DNA of 64,000 bases. Origin: Allomuricauda ruestringensis DSM 13258 (GTDB lineage Bacteria > Bacteroidota > Bacteroidia > Flavobacteriales > Flavobacteriaceae). Under the pieces are notes generated by a model that worked only from the letters and a program-made list of their open reading frames with translations, ran no database searches and was not told where the DNA came from. Below are positions 24,367 to 33,429 of the stretch, one piece after another. The translations under genes and the position numbers were made by a program. The DNA is taken from assembly GCF_000224085.1 (NCBI RefSeq), contig NC_015945.1, forward strand, positions 3,778,423 to 3,842,422, given 5' to 3'. The stretch's first letter is position 1; every line of letters starts with the position of its first letter.

Positions 24367-25431
24367 ATGTTCGTATTTGATGCGCATCTAGACCTTGCCA
24401 TGAATGCCTTGGAATGGAACCGCGACCTTACCCTGCCCGTTTCGGAAATAAGGGAACGTGAACAAGGAATGATCGATAAACCCGACCGTGGCAAGAACAC
24501 CGTTTCCCTTCCGGCTATGCGAGAAGGCAATATAGGCCTTTGCATGGCCACACAAATTGCTCGTTTCGTAAAAAAAGGAAGTCCAATCCCTGGTTGGAAT
24601 TCACAGCATCAAGCTTGGGCACAGACCCAAGGGCAATTGGCGTGGTACAAAACCATGGAAAAGGCCGGTGAGATGGTTCAAATCAAGGACAAGGAAGGTT
24701 TGGAGAAACATCTCAAACTTTGGAACAGCGATGAACCCAAAAAGCCCATTGGATACATTTTAAGTTTAGAAGGTGCCGATTCCATTGTGGACTTGAGCTA
24801 CTTGGAACAATCTTACGAATCCGGGCTCAGGGCTATTGGTCCCGCTCATTATGGGCCGGGAATTTACGCCCATGGAACGGATTCCGTTGGCGGCATTGGG
24901 CAAAAGGGTCGTGAGTTGCTCAAAAAAGTGGAGGAACTCAACCTAATTTTGGATGCCACCCACTTATGCGATAAGAGCTTTTGGGAAACTATGGATGTGT
25001 ACAACGGTCCCGTTTGGGCGAGCCACAACAATTGCAGAGCATTGGTGGACCACAACCGCCAGTTTTCCGATGAGCAAATCAAGGAACTTATCCACAGAAA
25101 GGCTGTAATCGGTGTTGCTTTGGATGCCTGGATGATGGTTCCCAATTGGATTCGGGGAAAATCAACCCCAAAAGAAATGAATGTAACCCTGGAGATTGCG
25201 GTGGACAATATTGACCATATCTGTCAATTGGCAGGCAACACCAATCACGTTGGTATTGGAACCGATTTGGACGGTGCTTTTGGGAAAGAACAGAGTCCAT
25301 GGGATTTGGAAACTATCGCAGACCTTCAAAAAATTCCAAATCTTTTGAGAAAAAGAGGCTATAGTAATTCGGATATTGAGAAAATCATGAATCAAAATTT
25401 CATCAATTTTTTAAGAAAAGTTTGGTCCTAA
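24367..25431 (+). CDS. Membrane-dipeptidase-type (M19) metallopeptidase
   Basis: 354 residues of the renal dipeptidase family, a zinc-dependent TIM barrel of the amidohydrolase superfamily. Metal ligands can be seen in DAHLDLAMN near the N terminus, the bridging Glu in SLEGADS (~140), and histidines in DATHLCDKSFW and ASHNNCRAL. Family members cleave dipeptides, often with a D-residue on the C-terminal side. No signal peptide is seen, so it is probably cytosolic. It lies 9 bases after ridA; together with the transporter it suggests uptake and breakdown of a small (perhaps D-) amino acid derivative. Confidence 0.9.
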   Translation: MFVFDAHLDLAMNALEWNRDLTLPVSEIREREQGMIDKPDRGKNTVSLPAMREGNIGLCMATQIARFVKKGSPIPGWNSQHQAWAQTQGQLAWYKTMEKAGEMVQIKDKEGLEKHLKLWNSDEPKKPIGYILSLEGADSIVDLSYLEQSYESGLRAIGPAHYGPGIYAHGTDSVGGIGQKGRELLKKVEELNLILDATHLCDKSFWETMDVYNGPVWASHNNCRALVDHNRQFSDEQIKELIHRKAVIGVALDAWMMVPNWIRGKSTPKEMNVTLEIAVDNIDHICQLAGNTNHVGIGTDLDGAFGKEQSPWDLETIADLQKIPNLLRKRGYSNSDIEKIMNQNFINFLRKVWS

Positions 25432-25544
25432 TTGTTGAATTGAATCAGACGCCTTATGAACAAGTGGGAAAAATACCTTTCCCAAGCCTAAAATTTCACT
25501 CCAGAGAGCAAGGAACATGTTAAAATAGGGGCTTTTACCCAGTT

Positions 25545-25562
25545 AAATACCAAACAGTATTT
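25545..25562. promoter_or_regulatory. Inverted repeat upstream of tetR-type gene
   Basis: AAATAC (25545-25550) and GTATTT (25557-25562) form a 6-bp dyad 42 bases before the regulator start, a possible auto-operator. The arms are short and the match could be chance. Confidence 0.3.
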
Positions 25563-25603
25563 GATTTTTTATATCTTAGATTCGACCAACAGTAACCCAC
25601 AAG

Positions 25604-26218
25604 ATGACCAAGAAAGCAGAAAAAACCACCGCTTACATTATTGAGACCGTGGCCCCCATTTTTAACAAGCACGGCTATATTGGTACAAGTATGAGCGACC
25701 TTACCGAGGCCACAGGCCTTACCAAAGGTGCGATTTACGGGAATTTTGAAAATAAAGAAGCCTTGGCCCTTTCGGCATTTGAGCACAATCGAAACGTATT
25801 GCTTGAAACCATTGATAACAAGCTGGAAATCGGTGTAAAAGCATTTGATAAATTGTTTTGCTTATTGAGTTTTTACAAACAATACGATATGTTTACACTT
25901 CCCTTGGGTGGATGCCCCATATTAAATGTTGGGGTAGATGCGCAAGCCAACAATAAACTTCTATCGGCAGCCGTAAAGGAAACCGTCAAAGAAATTGAAG
26001 GTAAAATTGCCCTTGTTTTGGAAAATGGAGCCAATAAAGAAGAAATCCGTTTGCCTGTGCCTCCCTTACAATTTGCCAAACAACTGTTCACTATGATTCA
26101 AGGAGCGGTAGCGATGAGCACTATTACTCAGGACCGAAAATATTTGGTCAACACCATCACCTACTTGGAGTATTTGGTGAAGCAGGAGCTGAAGAAAAAA
26201 GCTAACTTAGATTTTTAA
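25604..26218 (+). CDS. TetR/AcrR-family transcriptional regulator
   Basis: 204 residues. Residues ~7-55 are the TetR helix-turn-helix (IIETVAPIFNKHGYIGTSMSDLTEATGLTKGAIYGNFENKEAL). The C-terminal ligand domain has the TetR_C pattern seen in AcrR-like proteins of Bacteroidota (PLGGCPILNVGVDA). It acts as a ligand-responsive repressor. A thioesterase gene follows after 47 bases and may be its target, which suggests an acyl-CoA or fatty acid ligand (inference). Confidence 0.9.
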   Translation: MTKKAEKTTAYIIETVAPIFNKHGYIGTSMSDLTEATGLTKGAIYGNFENKEALALSAFEHNRNVLLETIDNKLEIGVKAFDKLFCLLSFYKQYDMFTLPLGGCPILNVGVDAQANNKLLSAAVKETVKEIEGKIALVLENGANKEEIRLPVPPLQFAKQLFTMIQGAVAMSTITQDRKYLVNTITYLEYLVKQELKKKANLDF

Positions 26219-26265
26219 TCCATAGTTTTTTTAGAGAATGATGTAAACAAGCTAAAGAATATTAA

Positions 26266-26703
26266 ATGATAGATAATAATTCCAATAGCTATGCGACACT
26301 TGAACTTCCTGTACAATGGAGTGACATGGATGCTGCACAACACGTAAACAATACGGTATATCTACGGTGGATAGAATCCGCACGCATACAGATGTTTCGA
26401 AAAATGCAGGAAGGTAAGTTAGAGTTTGGGAAAGTTATCCCAATCCTGGCTTGGCAAGACTGTAAATATATTTTTCCGGTTACCTTTCCCGATCAGGTTG
26501 TTATTACTTTAGACGTAATAGAATTGCTGGAAGATAGGGTTCTTTGCGAGGGGAAAATCCATAGCAAAAAGCATGAGCGAATTGTAGCCATATCCAAAAC
26601 GTTGTTAGTTGCTTTTGATAGAGAAGAATCAAAAAAACAACAATTGCCTCAAAAATGGAGAAAATCGTTCACTGACTTTTATGGAGACTCTATTTTGAAA
26701 TAA
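26266..26703 (+). CDS. Acyl-CoA thioesterase, 4HBT hot-dog fold
   Basis: 145 residues. The opening LPVQWSDMDAAQHVNNTVYLRWIESARI contains the 4HBT active-site pattern Asp-x-D-x-x-x-HVNN. Such small enzymes hydrolyse acyl-CoA esters in the cytosol; chain-length preference is not predictable. It lies downstream of the TetR gene on the same strand and is followed by a palindromic repeat, then the convergent PorP-like gene. Confidence 0.9.
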   Translation: MIDNNSNSYATLELPVQWSDMDAAQHVNNTVYLRWIESARIQMFRKMQEGKLEFGKVIPILAWQDCKYIFPVTFPDQVVITLDVIELLEDRVLCEGKIHSKKHERIVAISKTLLVAFDREESKKQQLPQKWRKSFTDFYGDSILK

Positions 26704-26752
26704 ACTTAAAGTTTAATTAAATAAAGGATGTAATTCTTTTTTGAGTATAGTT

Positions 26753-26832
26753 GTCATTCCGACAGAGCGAAGCGACGAGGAATCTCCTATCCTTGAATCT
26801 GGGAAGAGATTTCTCACTATGTTCGAAATGAC
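26753..26832. repeat. GTCATTCCG...CGAAATGAC repeat, copy 3
   Basis: Starts GTCATTCCGACAGAGCGAAG and ends TTCGAAATGAC, so the termini are inverted repeats; GAATCTC and GAGATTTC pair inside. Its first 36 bases recur unchanged at 33263. Confidence 0.7.
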
Positions 26833-26846
26833 ACGATACCTTAAAA

Positions 26847-28250
26847 TCAATTTCCCTTCACACGGAATATCCAAGTTTTATCCTCGTATTTTCCAAAAAA
26901 CTTACTATCCCGGGCCTTTCTTGCCTCTTCCATGGTGTTGTAGCGCTCCAAATACACGTAATTGTATTTATTGAAGCTCCTGTAAAAAGACTTTGGTTCC
27001 AGTCCTTTTTCTCTGAGGGTCTTCATAAAATTATTGAAGTACTTTTTAGTTCCGTACACATTGGCAATCAAATAGAAACCGGGCTCTAGACCGTCCTCGC
27101 TTTCTACCTCTTCATATCTTTCGTTGGGTAGCACGGCTACTTTTTGGTTCTGTAGGCTAGCGATACTGTCTTTTACGCGTTGTAATTCCAGTTGTTCGTT
27201 AATTCGCTGTACTTCGGCCAAAGAATCCCTTTCACGTTGCAATTGTCTTCTTGCTTCGAGTTCTCTTTGTTCTTGCTCCCTGCGCTGTTGTTCGATTTCT
27301 TCTTCCCTTCGATTTAGCTCGGGCAGTACTTTTTCTTTTGATTTTGTTTTCCCAAAGTGATAGGAAGCAATAATTTCGATAGTGGCATCTTCTTCACTCA
27401 ATGCGCTATCCGTGCCAAATTCCATAAGTCCACCAACTGAAAATGCATTGGAAATTGTAATGCCCAATCCACCAGAAGGTCCATAAAAACTATTATATCC
27501 GCCTTGAACCCAAAACTTTGACGTCGAGAACAATCCGTTCAACCCAAATTGGGTATCACCGTTGGGAACTGATTTAAGGTAAAGCACAGGACGAACGTAG
27601 CTGCTACCGAGGCTTTGGGACAACATTAAGGGAAAATCATTACTAAGGGTTCCAGTAACGCTTTGAAAGCTCTCTATACTTTCTCTATTATTTCCAGAAA
27701 CGTTAAAACCAATGGCATTCTCAAAAGCCAATCCTACACTAAATTGGTTGACCGACAAACGTAATCCAGGTGAAAATCGAACTTTAAAACCTTCCAAATC
27801 TTCCAAAGCTACGGGGTCTACCTCATCTCCTTGAACAAATTGTTCATCCGCAACGGTCTGTTGAAAAGCAAATGTATTGAGTCCTGCCATTAAGCTCACC
27901 CCCTCATCCAATTCAAAAGTCTGGGCAAAATTCAAATTACCTCCCGTGTAGAGAAATAACCCTGTATTGTGTTGCAAAAAGCCGACCGAGGCAACCGAAG
28001 CTGTATTTAATTGATGCGTGTAATTGGCAAAAATGGATGTTGGGTCACCATCTATACTTTGCCATTGCCAACGGGTCCAAACGGAAAGGGAATTGGGGTT
28101 GTTCCAATCCAGCGCATAAGTTGGATTGAACAAACTGGCATTGAATTGCGTCAAAGAATGTTGCCTAAAATCTGATGGCAACGCAGATTCCTGCCCCCAA
28201 CTTAGGGTGCAAATTACCATTGTAAACAAACAAACCAGAAACCTTGGCAT
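26847..28250 (-). CDS. PorP/SprF-family outer membrane protein with coiled coil and SPOR-like C terminus
   Basis: 467 residues. A signal peptide (MPRFLVCLFTMVICTLSWGQ) precedes a PorP/SprF-type beta-barrel (~20-300: FRQHSLTQFNASLFNPTYA, GGLGITISNAFSVGGLMEFG). PorP/SprF proteins work with type IX secretion and gliding. A charged coiled coil follows (~310-370, rich in E, R and Q), then a C-terminal domain (~385-467: GFYLIANVYGTKKYFNNFM, YVYLERYNTMEEARKARD) that resembles a SPOR-type peptidoglycan-binding fold. The layout suggests an outer membrane barrel tethered to the cell wall; it is not in a porK-L-M-N-type operon here. Confidence 0.8.
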   Translation of the reverse strand: MPRFLVCLFTMVICTLSWGQESALPSDFRQHSLTQFNASLFNPTYALDWNNPNSLSVWTRWQWQSIDGDPTSIFANYTHQLNTASVASVGFLQHNTGLFLYTGGNLNFAQTFELDEGVSLMAGLNTFAFQQTVADEQFVQGDEVDPVALEDLEGFKVRFSPGLRLSVNQFSVGLAFENAIGFNVSGNNRESIESFQSVTGTLSNDFPLMLSQSLGSSYVRPVLYLKSVPNGDTQFGLNGLFSTSKFWVQGGYNSFYGPSGGLGITISNAFSVGGLMEFGTDSALSEEDATIEIIASYHFGKTKSKEKVLPELNRREEEIEQQRREQEQRELEARRQLQRERDSLAEVQRINEQLELQRVKDSIASLQNQKVAVLPNERYEEVESEDGLEPGFYLIANVYGTKKYFNNFMKTLREKGLEPKSFYRSFNKYNYVYLERYNTMEEARKARDSKFFGKYEDKTWIFRVKGN

Positions 28251-28322
28251 ACGAGAAAATGGAAATTAAACGTTACTTTTAAAACTGATTAACAAAAATA
28301 CACGGGAACTTTGAATAGAACT

Positions 28323-28847
28323 ATGCGAACCATCAAACCTCTAATCGCCCTTGCAATTATACTCGTTGGATGTATTGGCTGCAAAAAAGATACGAAAATT
28401 GGGGAAGACCCCGTTATTTCCACCTTCTATTTTATTCGCCATGCCGAAAAAGACAGAACCGACCCAGAAAATCCAGACCCGGAACTTAACCAAAATGGAT
28501 TGGACAGGGCAATTCGATGGGCAGAGGTGTTCGACCCCATTCCTTTGGATATGGTTTATTCCACGAATTATGAGCGCACTCAAATGACAGCTGCCCCAAC
28601 ATCTATAAAAAAAGACATCGACATAAAATATTATGATCCAAACGCTTTGGATATTGAAGAGTTTAAACTTGCAAACGAGGGTAAAAATGTGCTAGTGGTA
28701 GGCCATAGCAACACAACCCCCATGCTCGTAAACAAAATAATAAGCTTAGAAAAATACGACCAGATGGACGATACGGATAACAGCAGCCTCTTTATTGTTC
28801 GGATTATTGATGGAGTGCCCACTGATATCCGTCTAAAAATGGACTAG
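28323..28847 (+). CDS. Histidine phosphatase family lipoprotein (SixA/PGAM-like)
   Basis: About 174 residues. The signal MRTIKPLIALAIILVGCIGC ends in a lipid cysteine. The catalytic histidine is in YFIRHAEKDR, the second histidine in VLVVGHSNTTPML. This is the compact SixA-like branch of the phosphoglycerate mutase superfamily; the substrate of an envelope form is unknown. ATG 28323 is preferred over the TTG at 28311. Its stop codon overlaps that of the convergent DUF6503 gene within CTAG. Confidence 0.87.
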   Translation: MRTIKPLIALAIILVGCIGCKKDTKIGEDPVISTFYFIRHAEKDRTDPENPDPELNQNGLDRAIRWAEVFDPIPLDMVYSTNYERTQMTAAPTSIKKDIDIKYYDPNALDIEEFKLANEGKNVLVVGHSNTTPMLVNKIISLEKYDQMDDTDNSSLFIVRIIDGVPTDIRLKMD

Positions 28848-29587
28848 TTTTTCTCGACAGAAATGTTTTTGAGTTCTATTTTTGATAATAGTTCCAACCC
28901 GCCCTCGTTGTATTGCTGACCGATTTCCAAAATTCCTGAGGAATCATTTTTAGGTTTGTAGTTTTCATAATCCACAAAACGGATACCTTTTACGTAACGC
29001 TCATTATAGGCTTTCCTGAAACGTTGCCCTCCCCCATCCGCATGAAAGTCATAAGCTAAGTAAGTGGGTTTAAAAGTCTTCAAATCAAACCAATACAAGT
29101 AAGTATCTTCAAAGTCATCGCCCCCGCCCTGTTGGTCAAAAGTGACTTTTACTTTGTAATATTCCTTGTCTTCAATAGTTTCTTTGCCCAAAAGCTCTTT
29201 GTTAACGGCAGCATCATTTAACCCATAGGGCAATCGCACAAAATAGTGTACGGAATTTATGGAGTTGGCGTATTTCACCGCCATGGTATCGTGGACCATG
29301 ACCAAAGAATCGTTCATATAACGCTCAAAGTCATCACCGCGCTTGATATCTATAATGGTTGTGGAGTCCAAATCGGATATTCTTTTAAAAACACGTTGAC
29401 CATCAATACTTTCTGAAACATAGGTCTTGTCCCGGAAATCAAAAGTTACTTTGTGATCGTCGAACAACTTTCCTCCACTATCGGCAATGGAATTGTCAAT
29501 AATTGCTTGGGCCGTCAAGGCTTTCTTTGGTTCTTGTTTGCATCCAATGGCTAAAACAAGCATTAGGGGGATTAAAATTTTTTTCAT
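28844..29587 (-). CDS. DUF6503-type lipoprotein
   Basis: 247 residues from ATG 29587, which gives the signal MKKILIPLMLVLAIGC. The mature protein is beta-rich and resembles the DUF6503 family of Bacteroidota, built like LolA/LppX-type half-barrels (KVTFDFRDKTYVSESIDGQRVF, TYLYWFDLKTFKPTYLAYDF). These are thought to bind hydrophobic molecules, but no function is proved. An open frame extends to 29623 but lacks a good start. Confidence 0.72.
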   Translation of the reverse strand: MKKILIPLMLVLAIGCKQEPKKALTAQAIIDNSIADSGGKLFDDHKVTFDFRDKTYVSESIDGQRVFKRISDLDSTTIIDIKRGDDFERYMNDSLVMVHDTMAVKYANSINSVHYFVRLPYGLNDAAVNKELLGKETIEDKEYYKVKVTFDQQGGGDDFEDTYLYWFDLKTFKPTYLAYDFHADGGGQRFRKAYNERYVKGIRFVDYENYKPKNDSSGILEIGQQYNEGGLELLSKIELKNISVEKN

Positions 29588-29667
29588 GAGTTGGTTTTGG
29601 TACTTATTCGTAAAATCTACCATAACATTACAATTTTCTTGGCAAAGAGTTTATATTTTTGTCCACG

Positions 29668-30129
29668 ATGCAGAAAAATATCAATATAAAAAATAGAAGG
29701 GCCCGATTTGATTACGAAATATTGGACACCTATACGGCAGGTATTGTTTTGGGTGGTACCGAAATAAAATCACTCCGATTGGGCAAAGCTTCCATTTCAC
29801 AAAGCTTTTGTGAATTCAATGACAAAGGCGAACTTTTTGTTGTCAACATGCAGATTGATGAATACAGTCACGGAGGACATTACAACCATGCCCCAAAGGC
29901 TGTACGTAAACTGCTGCTCAACAAGCGTGAACTAAAAAAGCTTCAAAAGGAGGTGGCCGCCACGGGCCTCACCATTGTTCCGCTCAAAGTTTTTATAAAT
30001 GATAGAGGTCTAGCCAAAATGAACATTGGCCTAGCCAAGGGTAAAAAACTATACGACAAACGCGAAACCATTAAAAGTCGGGACAGCAAGCGAAACTTGG
30101 ACCGAATCAAAAAGAGTTTCAACAACTAA
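29668..30129 (+). CDS. smpB: SsrA-binding protein SmpB
   Basis: 153 residues, normal length. Together with tmRNA it rescues stalled ribosomes. Signatures are [37 protein letters not shown] and the basic C-terminal tail ([19 protein letters not shown]) that enters the mRNA channel. The ATG at 29668 is used, not the TTG three codons before. A TATTTTTG element at 29654-29661 may be its -7 box. No ssrA gene is seen nearby. Confidence 0.97.
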   Translation: MQKNINIKNRRARFDYEILDTYTAGIVLGGTEIKSLRLGKASISQSFCEFNDKGELFVVNMQIDEYSHGGHYNHAPKAVRKLLLNKRELKKLQKEVAATGLTIVPLKVFINDRGLAKMNIGLAKGKKLYDKRETIKSRDSKRNLDRIKKSFNN

Positions 30130-30146
30130 AATTGTTGGGGTATTGG

Positions 30147-30183
30147 AAGTCTGAAGTCAGTATACAGTGCGCAGTCAGCAGTA
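30147..30183. repeat. Degenerate heptamer array (AGT-type)
   Basis: Seven-base units GAAGTCT, GAAGTCA, then GTATACA, GTGCGCA, GTCAGCA follow in exact register of 7. The AGT core recurs at 30160, 30167, 30174 and 30181. Confidence 0.6.
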
Positions 30184-30392
30184 ATTCCTGCCTTTAATGT
30201 TTGCCTGCCTGCCGTTCCATGTTTCAAGTTTCAGGTTACTGCCCACTACGTTATTTTGTTATTGAGTTATCGCCTTCTTCATACTACTTCCTATTTGATG
30301 CTCGATGTCAGAAATCGGAAGCACGAAGAAAAAGTTCAAGAGCACAATCTATTCGTGGTCATTAGTGAAATCCGTGTCAATTATAACCAATC

Positions 30393-30493
30393 GTCATTCC
30401 GAACTCGTTTCGGAATCCCATAAGAGTGAGACCCTGAAACCAGTTCAGGGTGGCGAGATTTCTCACGCTCCCGTCGGTTGGTTCGAAAATGAC
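30393..30493. repeat. GTCATTCCG...AAAATGAC repeat, copy 4
   Basis: Starts GTCATTCCGAACTCGTTTC, contains GACCCTGAAACC and TTCAGGGTGGCG (shared with copies at 45234 and 53916), and ends TTCGAAAATGAC. Confidence 0.6.
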
Positions 30494-30515
30494 AAGATTG
30501 TTCGATCACTAAGTT

Positions 30516-30547
30516 ACTGCAACTGCCAACTGCGTACTGCTTACTGC
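30516..30547. repeat. Degenerate heptamer array (ACTGC-type)
   Basis: ACTGC begins at 30516, 30522, 30529, 30536 and 30543, spacing 6,7,7,7, with variable bases between. The same core recurs at 56503-56544. Confidence 0.6.
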
Positions 30548-30576
30548 ACATACATGGTCAATTAAACAGTTAGCTA

Positions 30577-31218
30577 TCAATTCTTGTCTTCCAGCAAAGG
30601 AACAAATCGGAAAGACCCAAATTCCTTTTTCTCAAACTCTTTTTCTGACTTTCTCTCGAACAAGGTCATAATCTGTTCATCCACTCCAACAGGAATTACC
30701 AACCTACCCCCTACTTTCAATTGGGACAATAGTGGTCTAGGTACCTCGGGAGCGCCCGCTGTCACAATGATCCCATCAAAAGGAGCTTCTTCAGGCAATC
30801 CTTTGTAGCCATCGCCAAAAATCATTTTCTTGGGACGATAATGCATTTTATTGAAAAACAATCGGGTTGTCTTAAACAATTCCAATTGACGCTCAATGGT
30901 GTACACCTTCGCCCTTAAATGTAACAGAACAGCTGTTTGATATCCGCTTCCCGTACCAATCTCCAATATTTTGGCATTGGGTTTCACCTCCAACAATTCA
31001 CTTTGGAAAGCAACGGTGTATGGTTGGGATATGGTTTGGTCCGCACCAATGGGAAACGCTTTATCCTGATAAGCGTGGTCCTCAAAACCACTGTCCAAAA
31101 ACAAATGCCTCGGAATAGTTTTTATGGCTTCCAATACTTTTTTGTCCGTAACTCCCTTGGCAGCAACAATCTCGGCCAAGTTATTCCGCATTCCCTTGTG
31201 CTTGTGCGTATCCTTCAT
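30577..31218 (-). CDS. pcm: Protein-L-isoaspartate O-methyltransferase
   Basis: 213 residues, typical length. It methylates isoaspartyl residues with S-adenosylmethionine as the first step of protein repair. The SAM site is ILEIGTGSGYQTAVL and the family-specific substrate loop is PIGADQTISQPYTVAFQSELL. No signal peptide, so cytosolic. It is divergent from the Gfo/Idh/MocA gene. Confidence 0.95.
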   Translation of the reverse strand: MKDTHKHKGMRNNLAEIVAAKGVTDKKVLEAIKTIPRHLFLDSGFEDHAYQDKAFPIGADQTISQPYTVAFQSELLEVKPNAKILEIGTGSGYQTAVLLHLRAKVYTIERQLELFKTTRLFFNKMHYRPKKMIFGDGYKGLPEEAPFDGIIVTAGAPEVPRPLLSQLKVGGRLVIPVGVDEQIMTLFERKSEKEFEKKEFGSFRFVPLLEDKN

Positions 31219-31284
31219 CGTCTGTAGTCTGGTGGCACGAATTTATAAAGTTCCCCCAAATATCAACGTAGTTCCGTTCAAAAT

Positions 31285-31317
31285 TTTGTGGAAACTGCCA
31301 TCATATCCGTATTTTTG
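31285..31317 (+). promoter_or_regulatory. Promoter of the Gfo/Idh/MocA gene
   Basis: TTTG (31285-31288), a 21-base spacer, and TATTTTTG (31310-31317), an exact TAnnTTTG. The start falls about 12 bases before ATG 31333 and rules out the longer frame beginning at 31288. Confidence 0.6.
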
Positions 31318-31332
31318 ACAAAAACAGGTAAT

Positions 31333-32298
31333 ATGCTAAAAGTTGGTGTCCTGGGAGCAGGACATTTAGGAAAAATACACCTAAGGCTCTTAAACCAATC
31401 GGACAAATACGAACTCGTTGGATTTTATGATCCAGACGAGATAAATGCTAAAAAAGTAGCTGCTGAATTTGGTTATTCCCACTACGAAAATATCAACAAT
31501 TTGATTGACACTGTAGATGTTGTTGATATTGTAACGCCAACCTTATCCCATTTTGATTGTGCCAAAAAATCCATCGAAAAAGGCAGGCACATTTTCATAG
31601 AAAAGCCTATTACCAACACGCTTGAAGAAGCTGAAGAACTGCTAGAGCTCTCTAAAAAACACGGTGTAAAAGGCCAAGTAGGCCACGTGGAGCGCTTTAA
31701 TCCCGCATTTTTGGCCGTGAAAGACAAAATCGAGAACCCCATGTTCATCGAAACGCATCGTTTGGCGGAATTTAACCCCAGAGGCACGGATGTCCCCGTA
31801 GTATTGGACCTGATGATCCACGATATTGATGCGATTTTGAGCGTGGTGCCTTCGGAAGTGGAGAAAATAAACGCAAGTGGCGTTTCCGTAATCAGTCAAT
31901 CGCCCGATATCGCCAATGCACGCATCCAGTTTAAAAATGGTTGTGTCGCCAACCTTACTTCCAGCCGTATTTCGTTGAAAAATATGCGTAAGTCACGCTT
32001 TTTTCAACGGGACGCTTACATTTCTGTTGACTTTTTAGAGAAAAAGGTGGAAGTGGTAAAAATGAAGGATGCACCCGAAAACCCTGGAGATTTTGATATG
32101 ATTCTTCAAAATGCCGAAGGAGAAAAGAAACAAATCTATTTTGAAAACCCTGAAATAGATGTCAACAATGCCATTTTGGACGAATTGGAAACTTTTGCCG
32201 ACGCCATCAACAACGATACTACCCCAATCGTGAGTTTGGAACAAGGAACCAACGCTCTCCGAGTGGCCCTTCAGATAATTGAGTCTTTTAAAGATTAA
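31333..32298 (+). CDS. Gfo/Idh/MocA-family oxidoreductase
   Basis: 321 residues from ATG 31333. A Rossmann domain with GVLGAGHLGKIHLRLL at 5-20 is followed by the family motif IEKPITNTLEEAEELL near 97 and the substrate-domain motif GHVERFNPAF near 123. These NAD(P)-dependent enzymes act on sugars, inositols and related compounds, or reduce biliverdin and similar substrates; the substrate is not predictable. A short palindrome follows, then the hydroxyacyl-CoA dehydrogenase gene, 58 bases on. Confidence 0.9.
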   Translation: MLKVGVLGAGHLGKIHLRLLNQSDKYELVGFYDPDEINAKKVAAEFGYSHYENINNLIDTVDVVDIVTPTLSHFDCAKKSIEKGRHIFIEKPITNTLEEAEELLELSKKHGVKGQVGHVERFNPAFLAVKDKIENPMFIETHRLAEFNPRGTDVPVVLDLMIHDIDAILSVVPSEVEKINASGVSVISQSPDIANARIQFKNGCVANLTSSRISLKNMRKSRFFQRDAYISVDFLEKKVEVVKMKDAPENPGDFDMILQNAEGEKKQIYFENPEIDVNNAILDELETFADAINNDTTPIVSLEQGTNALRVALQIIESFKD

Positions 32299-32306
32299 TA
32301 GGTGTC

Positions 32307-32336
32307 GTCATTCTCGACTGCGCTCGAATTGACGAC
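32307..32336. repeat. GTCATTCTCGACTGCGCTCG repeat, copy 5 (short form)
   Basis: Only the inner palindrome CTCGACTGCGCTCGA and the ends GTCATT and ATTGAC are present, about 30 bases. It sits between two co-directional genes. Confidence 0.6.
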
Positions 32337-32356
32337 ATTTTTTTAAACAACAAACT

Positions 32357-33244
32357 ATGAAAAAAATAGCAGTGATCGGCGCGGGGACCATGGGCAACGG
32401 TATTGCCCATGTTTTCGCACAAAATGGTTACAAAGTAAATCTGGTGGACATTGCACAGGCATCTTTAAATAAAGGCTTGGCGACCATTACGAAAAATTTG
32501 GACCGTATGATTGCCAAAGAGGTAATCGACGAGGCCAAAAAAGAGGCAACCCTAGCCAACATTACCACATACACCGATTTAAAAGATGGTGTTTCCGATA
32601 CGGATTTAGTTGTTGAAGCTGCCACGGAGAACTTGGATATTAAACTGAAGATTTTTGAAGATTTGGATGCAATCTGCAAAGCAGAAACCATTTTGGCCAC
32701 CAACACATCTTCTATTTCAATAACTAAGATTGGTGCTGCAACAAAACGTCCAGAGAAAGTAATTGGAATGCACTTTATGAATCCTGTTCCAATTATGAAA
32801 TTGGTCGAGATCATACGTGGATATAGCACATCGGACGAAGTAACGGAAACCATTATGGAACTTTCCAAAAAATTGGGCAAAACTCCAACAGAGGTAAACG
32901 ATTACCCGGGATTTGTGGCCAATCGTATTTTAATGCCGATGATCAATGAATCCATTGAAACCCTGTATAATGGGGTTGCTGGTGTTGAAGAAATTGATAC
33001 CGTAATGAAGTTGGGTATGGCGCATCCCATGGGGCCACTTCAATTGGCCGATTTTATTGGATTGGATGTATGCCTTTCCATTTTGAACGTAATGTATGAT
33101 GGGTTCAAAAACCCAAAATACGCCCCTTGCCCCCTACTCGTTAATATGGTGATGGCCGGCAAATTGGGCGTAAAATCAGGTGAAGGTTTTTATGATTATT
33201 CCGAATCCAGAAAAGCTGAAAATATTTCCGTTCAATTCAAATAA
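32357..33244 (+). CDS. 3-hydroxybutyryl-CoA dehydrogenase
   Basis: 295 residues. NAD-binding IAVIGAGTMGNGIAHVFAQ at 4-22; catalytic motif in VIGMHFMNPVPIMKLVEIIRG with the His near 140; C-terminal domain PGFVANRILMPMINE. It oxidises (S)-3-hydroxyacyl-CoA in short-chain fatty acid or butanoate metabolism, in the cytosol. No thiolase or enoyl-CoA hydratase is adjacent. Confidence 0.95.
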   Translation: MKKIAVIGAGTMGNGIAHVFAQNGYKVNLVDIAQASLNKGLATITKNLDRMIAKEVIDEAKKEATLANITTYTDLKDGVSDTDLVVEAATENLDIKLKIFEDLDAICKAETILATNTSSISITKIGAATKRPEKVIGMHFMNPVPIMKLVEIIRGYSTSDEVTETIMELSKKLGKTPTEVNDYPGFVANRILMPMINESIETLYNGVAGVEEIDTVMKLGMAHPMGPLQLADFIGLDVCLSILNVMYDGFKNPKYAPCPLLVNMVMAGKLGVKSGEGFYDYSESRKAENISVQFK

Positions 33245-33262
33245 GATTCAAAGAACTTGGTT

Positions 33263-33347
33263 GTCATTCCGACAGAGCGAAGCGACGAGGAATCTCATAA
33301 CCTTAAATTTGTTTTGTAATGAGATTTCTCACTGCGTTCGAAATGAG
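33263..33347. repeat. GTCATTCCGACAG repeat, copy 6
   Basis: Its first 36 bases, from GTCATTCCGACAGAGCGAAG to AATCTC, are the same as the copy at 26753; it ends GTTCGAAATGAG. Lies between two co-directional genes. Confidence 0.65.
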
Positions 33348-33429
33348 AAAAAAACACTAAATATTTTTAAAATTAAAGTAGCAATAATAAATCGCAGGGC
33401 AGGTGCCCCTTTAACTATATAACGAATTT

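Larger units (their letters stand above)
30130..30576. other. 447-base non-coding stretch made of repeats
   Basis: No gene is supported. It holds a heptamer array (30147-30183), a GTCAT-type palindrome (30393-30493) and a second heptamer array (30516-30547). A frame of 86 codons crosses the palindrome but has repeat-derived composition and no homology I can see. Confidence 0.6.

Noticed and set aside
26741..26974. 77-codon open frame over a repeat and the end of the PorP-like gene
   Set aside because: Half of it is the GTCATTCCG repeat and half is antisense to a well-supported gene.
30305..30565. 86-codon open frame in the repeat region before pcm
   Set aside because: It crosses a palindromic repeat and a heptamer array; its composition is that of the repeats.
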